NCBI GenBank assembly: GCA_018873245.2
Contig: JAEMBT020000007.1
Span: 11,243,129-11,307,128 of the forward strand
Source: Archegozetes longisetosus
Taxonomy: Eukaryota > Arthropoda > Arachnida > Sarcoptiformes > Trhypochthoniidae
Length of the DNA: 64,000 nucleotides
Direction: 5' to 3'
The translations under genes and the position numbers were made by a program. The notes beneath the pieces were generated by a model, which did not search any database, was not told where the DNA came from, and saw only the letters and a program-made list of their open reading frames with translations. Shown here one piece after another: positions 14,101 through 23,808 of the stretch. Each line of letters begins with the position of its first letter. The stretch's first letter is position 1.

Positions 14101-17100
14101 TAGCTAATTGAGAAAAAAGCTAATAACGTTGTTTAGATAGCGAAAACTTTTTAATAGGTCAACATATCTTAGGGTCAGTGCTATAAAGTCGTATTTGTAA
14201 TGTTAATCTGATGAGAGATAGCACTTTATAGCACTGACCCGACCACATGTGTCGAGTACGTATGTATTTATGGCCATACTCTACTCTACACACTTTACTT
14301 CTCATAGTCTCAATATGTTGTTTGACCACATCTTCGAATTAGCATTTTATTATCATATGTTTTCTCTAAAGCATAAATATAATTATAATTATTTGGAAGA
14401 ATGTTTGCGTAACTCTAAGGCAATAATATTTCCGCATTGCATGATTTCACTTTCAATTCTATTATTAAACTTAATTTTATAGAAACTGCAATCTCGCTCA
14501 TTGTTTCATTCAATTCAATTATTATCTCAATAAGAATAAGGCTATTGACAATTTAATACAATTTTAATAACTATCATAATCATAAGCTCTACTGTTGCTC
14601 AAACAATGACACGTTAAGACACTTTAATCTACAAACAGATTAAAAGTTAAAAATAAAGAAACTTATTTTGCAAATGATTGATGAGAGAAAGAGCCAATTA
14701 TAATAGCATCGAATATCCTATAATTCTCTTATGTCATTGCATTCAATAATAATAATAAAATAAATATAAATCAATTTGACAAATGAATTGACGCCCAATG
14801 CTTTCTATTTATTAACAAAACTTATTGGATGCCACCCTTCAAAGGGCAGTGTTGACATACCAGCAAACTTTTAAAGCTTAATTCTGCTCTAAACAATTAA
14901 CAAGTCATTTTAATTTGCATTTTTAACCATTTGCTTTACTGTCTTTCTTTGAAACTACTCTTTCAAAACAGGAATCATTCATTTCGTTACACCATTTTTG
15001 AGGCAAACGTCAATTTTCTTCTTAATAAACAGAGAAAAGCAGTTCTTTTATGGTAGAGTCAGTTCAATTTTGTTTAGTTTAGCCCATATTTGGTCGTCAT
15101 TTCGATTTTAATGACCTCTTAATGACATTAGTCAAAATTTTAATATTAGTGATTCTCAACATTTTTTCTCTTCTCGGTTATTTCATGAAAATTTGACACA
15201 TGTTTTAAATTTGACAGTTCCTAAAATGAAAGTGTTATTGAAAGTACCTTTACTTTTTCTAATTCATGCACAAATAAATTCAACTTGAAAGTATTTCAGA
15301 AAATTTCAGTTATTTTTTTTTAATATATGGACACTCTCAATATGATTTGTGCGGAGTAGATAAAATCTATTTTTCAAGTTTTTCTCTTATGCAATCAAGA
15401 TTTACAAAATTATTCGGTGAAAAGTTGAAATATCTTCTAATGTTGGAGTATTTCGAGTTATCTGTCCGACAAAACTTGTTTGAAGCGCGAGTTGTAGCCA
15501 CTGATTACGAATTTTTTTTTAATAATTTTCTTATTCATTGATCGGTAATAACTTGTTTTGCGATACATTGTAACCAAATTCATATTTGCTAATGAGTTAT
15601 TAGCTTCTTGTTAGAAATCTATGTAATTTATGGAATGAATTTTCTGTCAAAGGCTTACTTTAGTTGAACTGAATGGTGAAATTTAGAAAAAGTGAAGTTT
15701 TTGAACCTCAGAACTCGTTGCTAAGGGTTAAGACTGTTTTGCAGTGAATTACTATTTGATTCATAATACGCGGAGTACTGGCAGGAAACGATAAGACAAC
15801 ATTTTGCTTAATTCTGCACTTTATATATTCTTACTTAGTGTAAATATGTTTACCAAACATTTTATGCACATTCAAATAATTCAGTTCCTATTCGTTAGTC
15901 GTAGAAAATGTTTGATCTTTTCCTCAAATCAATGATTCAAATGAATGGCTGATTTGAAACAGATTTTCACTTTGTATACAACGGACAACAAATATTGATT
16001 TGTTTGAAGTCTATATAAATTTTAATCACTTGAATGTGTTGTTAAAAAATTTATGAAATTTGCTGCAAAGAATAGTTGACATGTGAAAGCTGTGAAATTG
16101 GAAAATGTGTTAAAATTGAAATATGAATAACATTGAAAAGAGTCTTCGGAAATATGTTATTAAAACAGTGAAAGCTCTGTAAGACCTGTAAGGCTTGAGT
16201 TGAACTTCACTGCAATGACGCACTTTATTAGACCCGAGAACAGGTCAATGAATTCTCAATGAAATCAAACTAAAGGTGAATGAAATGAGAAAAGGTTTAA
16301 CAAACGACATCACAACCCATGCTTTGCCAATTCGTAACAGAACAACATTAACATTCCAACTATTTGACTCTGTATTTACTACTAAAAAAGTTTGCAGTTT
16401 TTTCTATAAAGTTGTTTCAAATTTGACACAAAACTAACTTTAGAAAAAAAATGTTCAGTTAATATGCTTTTTGATCGTTAAATTTGAATTATTTGAGAAG
16501 AGAACATATCGTATAACTGCCAGAATAATTGAAACTGAAAAATCACATGAACTAAATTTATCTTATAAAGTCCTCTAATACTAATGACTTGAAAGTATAA
16601 ATGAAGTCAAACTTAAGATGTGATCTATAGTTAAGTTAAAATAAATCGTTTGTATTCTTTGTTTTAATCTTGAAAAAGTATCAAAATTGAAACATTTTAA
16701 GAACTGTTTGATAAGCAGATAGCTTTTAATCCCATTTTTAAGAAATTTATTTTGGAAGTCCATTTTGATCCTTTTATATCTGAATAATTTAGGACTTTTT
16801 TTGCCGCAATTATTTTGGGTTTGATTTTCTCGAAATAACTTCAAATTTATCAAAACCACTGAAAGAGTTACCCATAAAAAGAAGTTATGAATATAGTAAT
16901 GCTTTCTCTTATCTGTTTTATGAATCATTAAATTATTTTTAAATTTATGCTTAATGTGGGACAGGATTGGAAAAAGTATTAGAGAAGTAAAAAAATAGCG
17001 AAATGGTTTTGGTTTAACAAATAGTTTGCTGCTCTCTATCGATGCACTTTAGAGGCAGAAACTCATTAAATATGTTTGACTCCAATAACTTGTAATACCA

Positions 17101-17640
17101 GTCATCGTATTCAAAGCAAATTTCATACACCATATAATTTCATATAATATATATCGCTTATTATGTGAACAATTTTTCCTACAACAAGCATTAATAATGA
17201 ACAGCTATTTTAAATTTGAAGACATTCCAAGACATACCAATTATATTAAGAATGATTTAATACCTCTTTGTAACCATAAAAAATGCTATCATAACTCATA
17301 CTAGAGAATGCCTTTAGATTTAAAGCTTAAACTTTTTTTTAATAGTGATAAATAGGCGCTTATGATATTAAATGTTCATAAAAAAATTTAAGAAATTTTT
17401 GTTACTTGCAAATCATTTTTAAGCTTTGACTTTATTCAATCTTCAATTCATAAATTCATAAATCGGTAGATTGTTATAAAAACATTTATGATTTGAGAAT
17501 GAATTAGAAAGTTTCGATAAATTGACAACAATTAGGTAGATATAAAGCAAAGTACGATTTCATTGATTTACTATTGAAACATTTGTATTTTTGCCAATTG
17601 TGGTCATTCAACTTAACAATGGGATTTACTCTGTCCCAAA
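8169..17640. other. AT-rich presumed first intron of distal E74 transcript
   Basis: No supported exon was found. An isolated consensus donor (GTAAGT at 12652) closes a short ATG-started frame beginning near 12624, but no acceptor supports it. A slightly GC-richer patch at 13080-13310 has no long open frame and ends in a GA run. A hairpin at 14172-14240 is listed separately. The rest shows nothing distinctive. Confidence 0.5.
14172..14240. repeat. 69-base hairpin with perfect 18-bp stem
   Basis: 14172-14189 and 14223-14240 are exact reverse complements. After a 2x2 internal mismatch the stem continues for about five more pairs (92-96 against 16-20, one a G-T), leaving a loop of roughly 20 bases. 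The size resembles a microRNA precursor but could equally be a tiny inverted-repeat element. Each arm carries GGGTCA, a nuclear-receptor half site. Confidence 0.55.
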
Positions 17641-17669
17641 TAATCACTTGAAATGTCCCCTCACTTGAA

Positions 17670-17684
17670 GGGTCAAAGGGGTCA
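17670..17684 (+). promoter_or_regulatory. Nuclear-receptor direct repeat (DR3, GGGTCA x2)
   Basis: Two identical GGGTCA half sites at 17670-17675 and 17679-17684 are separated by AAG. Nuclear receptors, including arthropod EcR/USP and orphan receptors, bind such direct repeats. It lies about 95 bp upstream of a perfect palindromic site, inside the presumed first intron of E74. Function is inferred. Confidence 0.45.
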
Positions 17685-17778
17685 TACACTTTCTGAATTC
17701 AGGATTTTCGAGTGGTTGAATCAGAGAAATGCGTCAAAATTTGGGAGAAGACCTTCCGTTTGGCCGAATTTGAAATAA

Positions 17779-17791
17779 GGGTCAATGACCT
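17779..17791. promoter_or_regulatory. Perfect palindromic ecdysone response element (IR1)
   Basis: The sequence GGGTCA-A-TGACCT matches the ecdysone-receptor/USP consensus RGKTCA-N-TGAMCY at every position. E74 is a direct early target of the ecdysone receptor in insects, and this element lies in the upstream intron of the E74 transcription unit on this window. Counting the eight fixed and four two-fold positions, about 0.06 such sites would be expected by chance in 64 kb at equal base frequencies. The site is seen directly; activity is inferred. Confidence 0.6.
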
Positions 17792-18019
17792 GAAGAACGA
17801 GTCTTCTCTCTTTTGCCTTTAGAAAGTATAACTCGTTTCTAATGTTGAACCTTATCAATTCAATTCAGAATCAATCTTTTATTAATCTTGATTGTCATTA
17901 AGAATGATTAAGGCTATCATTCGCTTAATGCCAATTAATATTAAGCAATCAGACGCTTATTTATTTTAAAATTTTAAAAATTGACTAGTCAATAAAGTTA
18001 CATCGGATCTTTTCGATCT

Positions 18020-18830
18020 AGTAAGTGAAGATATTTTTCATTTCATTTCCAAAGTCTCGTGTTTTTTCAGTTTTTTGCCACTATTGGTTGCTAATGAAAC
18101 AGGCTTTTCCAGTCAGTTAGTTGCCAACAGATTAGTTACCAGAATTTCCGAAACGAGACCAGGTCTGGCCTACCTCTAACTCTTGACTAATTTTCACTGT
18201 CTTCGGAATATCGATCGGTAGTAGTTTCTGTTCGATAGAAGACTAGCTGGCTTCGGAGTTTCTGCTGATTTTCCAGTTGACGGTGTCTTTTGGTTGGCAT
18301 CTACTTTTTACAAATTGTTGCAGAGATTTGAGATTAGAACCGAATTTATCCAACTGCTAGCTTACAGGAAATGTCTACTAATTATTCATAGATTTGTTGA
18401 GTGCCTAATCAGTCACTGAATCCATAGTTATGACGAAACTGATCTTCTTGTTGAGAGGATTAGAATTTTCATTTTTGTTGCTTCGAAAATGACTGCTTCG
18501 GTTGAAGAAGAGTCCAATAATTTCGTCATAATATTAGTTTTCTTGCGTGAGATAATGCTTTCGATAACCATTCCTATTATTATGGTCGGAACTAGAAGAA
18601 CGGTACTGAAAATTGTCACAAAACCCAGAAGTTCTCGGAATTTGTCACTTTGTTATGCCTTATAGTTGACTCTTCGTCAACGTTTGATGAAAACTAAATA
18701 GGATTAACTTAGTTTACATCTCTGCCTACAATTCAGAACTGTTTCCATGGTAATATATTTTTGATCTTTGCTTTCCATTCGAGTGAATGATGTTGGAAGC
18801 GATCCCACAACTTCTTGACTTTTCTTTAAT
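18020..18830. other. GC-elevated block, possible decayed coding DNA or regulatory DNA
   Basis: The block is clearly less AT-rich than its flanks. On the - strand there are broken stretches that read like protein, including a 63-codon frame ending at 18428, but stops and frame changes interrupt them and I recognise no family. It may be an old mobile-element or gene fragment, or a conserved regulatory region. Nothing firmer can be said. Confidence 0.3.
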
Positions 18831-21220
18831 AAGTAATATGTCGTGTTTTCAATTACGTAAACCACAGGTTTTGAATCATTTCCAACACTCGTAAAGATTG
18901 TGTTTATAGTTTCGACTGGTTTTCTATCAAAAAATTAAAAAAGTGGCTCATTCGACACCAACTGTGTTCTCTTTGGCGTCAAAATACCAGATTTTATGAT
19001 CGGAAAGAAAGTTCAATTGGAAAGCGAAAATGCATTTTCAACTGTGCCGACTTCACAAAATGTTTGACATTTCTTATTGCTTTTGTATAAATGATAGCAA
19101 TAACAGCTTTAAGAAATACTCAATAAATACTAAGTGATAATCTGATAGCTTTAAAAGAATTGAAAATGAATTAAGCTCAAACTAAATAGCAATTTTTACA
19201 GTATATCCAACTTTTCAAATTGAATTGTGACCAAAGTGGTGTGCTTTCAATTTACGTTTTCCGTTCACTTATAAAGTATGTTATTACTTGGTCAAACTTA
19301 ATAAATCAGTAACCTATAGTGACCAAAGCTTAATACTTGATCGTAAGCTAAAGTGAAAAACTATTTTTACTCAGCTACTCAATGAATCGAGTTTCAGGTT
19401 TTAAATCGCATAAATTTAATTTATTGGTTCAATTAAAAGAACTAGTTTTAGAGATTTTTTCCATTTAACGATTTAAACTTTGAGAAAGTATTTTTTCGAA
19501 AGTAGTTTAGTTTGACAACTTTCAGGAATTAATACTTTTACAAATGTTCTAATTGAATTTAATATAATTATTCAATTTGAACATTTACTTTTAAAACTCA
19601 AAAATTACAATTTCAAAAACATGAGCCCATGTAGAAAAAGAGGACTTTCCATTTATCTAAACTAAATAAATTGTCTCAGTTTGAGGTCTAGCAATTAGCA
19701 TAAGTGCACTCATTTGAAAATTGAATTTATAACGAAATAAAGCTTTATCAAACTTTATTCAGTGTTTATAGAATTATAATAAGCTATTTATTTTGAAACA
19801 AAAAAGAGGCTGCAGCCAACTTAAAAACATTTAACCATTCAATTTGAAATACTATAATTATGCAAATTTAATAGCCCTCTGGGATAATAATTGATTGGGT
19901 AATAAAACTAAATGAATATAAATCAATTGATTACTACGCGCTATACTATGTCACCAAATCTTAACATATAAGACAAACTATTAGTTCTTAAATCGTTGAG
20001 GCCTTAAAATAGGGAAAATCGTAAATATTGTATAACCATAAATAGTAAAAGTCGAAGAAAAATGTGAAGTAAACCAACGTTCACTTAATTGAAGTGAACC
20101 AAATAAGCCATAAGTTTGCTCAACGAAAAGAGTATCTTAGATAAATTTGATTTCCTAAGCAATAAAACTGAAATGTAGTCGTATTTTTAAATAAGTTATT
20201 TTAGTTCCTAACTAAAGTTCGGTTTAGATAATTAAATAAAAATCACTTTTATCTGACAACAGTTAAAGTCGTTTTGACTTATACGACGACAACTTGAACG
20301 ACATAGATGTCGACATCAGTTTGAGCATCAATTTTATGATTAAAAATATACATTCAGCTATGATATGATTGTATTGTTTTTCGTATTTTTTCATAACTTG
20401 ATACACTTAAACACGTGCCATGTTTTACTGTTTGTTTGTTTGTTTGTGATAACTTTCGTAGCGGCAGTCTCACAACCTTTGGATTAGTTTGAAATGAAAC
20501 ACATGTGTAAGCATTTTCAAAATGTCACTTACCTTTCGGGAAGTCATACGATTTAAAATAGATTTTATTTAGCATACTTTCCTATATTAAAAGTAGAAAT
20601 AAATCGAACTTTTTTTACTAAATCGTAGCAGATACGAAAAAAGCAGAAAATTGCGTTTAGAAAGTTCAACGAATAAAATAATAAACCAATACTAGAAACG
20701 ATCAAATGTTTTACTCGTAAGGCCTTTTCGATTAAAGCAACTTAAAAAAATTTTAATATTTTCCAAGTGTTTTAGGAACGAAATGTGCGCTAAATAGTGC
20801 TGATTAGCGATAAAACATGAAAAATGCGAAGCAATTGTTAGTTTAAATTAGAAATTGAAAGTTGAGTTGAAAAAGATTTCACTTGACTCAGTTAAATAGT
20901 GCAACGATCTCAGTTTGAGTTTATCAGTGGTGAAGCTGAATGAGTTACTAAACTGTCTGCAAGCGCTGCATAAAAAATGCAATACTGTTACTATTTTGTA
21001 TCCTTCAGTGAAAGTTCATTTGACCCAAACAGATATAATAGCTTAATACTCGGTTACAGTTATCACATTTTTTTGCTCTTTTGAAGAAAAACTAATCTGA
21101 TATCTATTATCTCTAAAGAGAAGCTAGAATTAGATGTATAGATGCTTACATTAACGTTAGTGATATAAATTGTCAATTATTTTCTTGAGTGTCAAATTAT
21201 ATTAAGATAATGCGAATCAG
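18831..21220. other. AT-rich intronic region
   Basis: No coding or RNA gene was seen. Short TTTG repeats occur at 20431-20447. Otherwise there is nothing remarkable. Confidence 0.5.
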
Positions 21221-21224
21221 TATT

Positions 21225-21505
21225 TCTCATGTTAGCCAAATGCCACACGTTCAATAAGTTAATAATCCTCGGTAGCAACCAGAAGTGGTGCCTTATCATC
21301 ATGTTCTCTCCGTCAGACCATAAAACTGAAGATATTCACAAACTTATTTCATATTCAGTGTAGTGACAGAAGAAAGTTTCAAATGAAATTTGACGAGAAA
21401 TCGATGCGCATGACACGGAAGTCGACATGGTAACGATCACTTCTTGTTGCTATCGAAGATTATTAGTTTGTTGAGTCTGTATGGTTTGATTTTATAATTA
21501 AAAAC
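21225..21505. repeat. Long imperfect inverted repeat (fold-back)
   Basis: The core pairs 21260-21287 with 21438-21465, 25 of 28 positions matching. Recognisable complementarity continues outward (GTTCAATAAG near 21250 against TTGTTGAGT near 21470) and inward to a centre near 21355. There is no open frame. It is comparable in size to the fold-back at 1562-1850 but not obviously the same sequence. Confidence 0.55.
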
Positions 21506-21509
21506 ATTG

Positions 21510-23070
21510 GATAAAGACGCCCTAATTAGAGTAAAAAAGTCATTTCTCAAAACAACTATTTTTAAAGTTTGATAACTTGTGAAGTCTTTTTGAGAAATGG
21601 ATTCAGTGTTTGCCAAAATATAATTAAGCGAAACAACTTATTTGACAGAAGCGTACGATTAAATTATGAACTAAGTTAGTCACAATGATCTTTTTGTCGC
21701 TATATTTCTCAAATCGTAATTACGAATAACCTTTTCTCACTTTTGACAAAATGCTTGGTGTTGTTCAAGAAGACACTCAATCATATGAAGTGATCAGCAT
21801 CTGATGGAAAAGCTTTTAAACTAGTTGTTTATTAATCAAGTTTGTTGAGATTCAATCAACTCTGTTGTTTTTTCAATCAAATATAATTTACCTAAAAGTC
21901 TGTCGGGTATAAAACGTTTGCATTTCTCTAATCTTTACTCAACAAATTTATTTGACTAGAGTCTGATTGGACTCAAAATCTAATTGAAGAACAAGACTAC
22001 AGAATTTGGAAGCTTGAAGAAAGCTCAGTATAAGAATAATGTGATATATTGTTTTCCTTATTTGTGTTAGGAGTGCATCGTTTTGTTTGAGTTCGATTGT
22101 TTTATGAAATTCATTTTTTGTTGCTGCAAATATTACTATATTTGATAGAAATTGTATTTTTCTAACTGCTAAATCTGGTCACATAAATATTTTGTCGTCC
22201 TCAATAATAATTAATATGAAGATTAAATAACTATTAAACTTTCGCATAAACATTCTGTTGTTTCCTTAATGCGTAATGTATACGCTTCGGAAACTTGTAT
22301 TTTGTTAGCAATCCTAATTTATTGTAAATGAGTTTAATTGAGTAATAGAATAGTTACAGAAGTATTGGCAGATGCTACAACTTGTAATATATTCTGCAAT
22401 GAACTAATTTTCCTTTTTCTTTTTATTTATCATCTCATTATCGCAACTGACCTTCAATGCCTTCAATGCCTTCAGTCCCTTCAATCAATAGAAGGTTGCC
22501 TTAAAATGCAAATTATAGCCATTTTTCAGATAATACTTTTGTGCAATTAGATAATAACTTATCGATTTGTATATAAATATAAAAAGAAAGTACACGAACA
22601 ATATATGAATAAATGGGATATCTTCAATTCCAAAGTCTAACTCTCTATTTCTATCGCTTTCTCTTCAGAATAGAATCTCTGTTTTAATAAATATGACTTG
22701 AATGTACAACTTTATTTAACTTTTAAATCAACATTTCATCTAAACTCTAACTCAACAATTTTCACTAAAACTTTTTTTATCTCATGATTGCAGTTCTGTT
22801 GGAAGAAATCTCGAATGGCTTTCAAGTTGAGGAATGGGTTAAATATTGAATAGAAAAAAGAATTGATGAACGCATTAAATAAAACAAACCCATCAATAAT
22901 GAACGTTAAATTGAAGAGATTTAAAATAGAAAATGCCATTTATCGTTAATACAGCAATCGATCACAACAACCATTTATGGGCTGCAGCGCATAATCATAA
23001 TTCGGTAAAGGAAAGTCACGTTTTGTATCATTTTTCTTATTACATATCGACTTCGTAACATTCGTTCAAC
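21510..23070. other. AT-rich intronic region
   Basis: No supported exon. A good pyrimidine tract and acceptor end at about 22802, and 17 codons follow it in an open frame, but no donor closes the frame. The reverse-strand frame at 22736-22939 has no supporting signal. A short run of 10-base units (CCTTCAATGC type) lies at 22451-22480. Confidence 0.45.
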
Positions 23071-23071
23071 C

Positions 23072-23206
23072 CTATGGTCCTCAAACTTTTTCGGATCGCG
23101 GCCCACTTGTATGGGACTCATCACGCGATTCCCGCAGAACTTTATGCTAAATTTTCTGACTTTACAGCCCACTAGTGGGCCGTAAAAGCCAGTTTGATAA
23201 CCCTGC
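23072..23206. mobile_element. Small hAT-like non-autonomous element (degenerate)
   Basis: The left end reads CTATGGTCCTCAAACTTTTT. The right end, read on the - strand, begins CAGGGTTATCAAACTGG. A subterminal inverted pair, GCGGCCCACT and AGTGGGCCG, lies inside. This arrangement (terminal CAGNGGTTCTCAAACT-like words, then a GCGGCCCAC motif) is typical of hAT family miniature elements. No matching 8-bp duplication was found at the edges, so the copy is old or the ends are misplaced. It has no coding capacity. Confidence 0.55.
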
Positions 23207-23353
23207 TCTAGTCGACCTTTCAGTTTTAATAAGTTTTCTTACTTTTTTGTCCAATTTTTAAATTTATTTTTTTTAGTTTGATTTGTATTGTGCAATCTGT
23301 TGTTGCCAAACGAGCCTTTTATTAACATATTTTCGATTGTTTTATAAACATAG

Positions 23354-23525
23354 GAACTATCATCAAATTCGCCAGAACTTCGAGAACTGTCATCAACTGA
23401 TTTAAAATTTCTCGAAGAAGGTCTGGATGGCGGGACAAACGCGTTCTGTGATCTCGATACTATTCTCGATGACTTCCAGGCGGACACTCATATACTTCTA
23501 ACAAATCCCGACCAACTATTAAACT
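23354..23525 (+). CDS. Alternative E74 N-terminal exon, acidic segment
   Basis: An open + frame of 57 codons starts right after an acceptor (AACATAG) and ends at a donor (GTAAGA), leaving one base of a split codon. The codon just before it is TAG, so the left edge must be a splice site. The peptide is rich in Asp, Glu and Leu (LEEGLDGG, then DLDTILDDFQAD), like a transcription activation segment. A 67-bp intron with proper ends separates it from the next exon, whose phase matches. The exon has no ATG of its own, so an upstream start exon is needed; it was not found. Membership of E74 is inferred from strand, position and phase. It could instead be a separate gene. Confidence 0.6.
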
Positions 23526-23592
23526 GTAAGAAAAAGTTGTGCGACTGTTCAAAACTCATGCAAATAATGAATCATTTGTTTTGCACTAATAG

Positions 23593-23808
23593 CTAATTCA
23601 TTGCAAGCATCACAACAACACAATAGTAATAATGGTTCAAATGCTGTGTCAAATGCGCCAACTATTAAACAGATCCAACACCGAAGAGGACGGCGACGCT
23701 CGAGTAATACAGTTTTGCCCGATTCCACCACATCTATCACTACACTATCTCCACCTAAATCTATATTACACACAGCGCTGACCCAACAGTATTCTAGAAT
23801 ATCTCCAG
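23593..23808 (+). CDS. Alternative E74 N-terminal exon, Ser/Thr/Gln-rich
   Basis: The exon starts after ACTAATAG and ends CCAG before GTATTT. It enters with two bases completing a codon (T + CT = Ser) and leaves with one base, so it is 72 codons and phase-symmetric. It encodes Gln/Asn/Ser-rich sequence, then a basic patch (HRRGRRR at about one third) and a Ser/Thr/Pro-rich tail. Its single leftover base is the same phase needed by E74 exon 2 at 40477, where it would make Val before DGCEPG. This gives an alternative N-terminus to the one from exon 1 at 35009. Low-complexity coding of this sort matches the other E74 exons. Confidence 0.6.

Noticed and set aside
22736-22939. - strand frame with a loosely membrane-protein-like end
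   Set aside because: Too short, without splice sites or a recognisable motif; likely chance in T-rich DNA.
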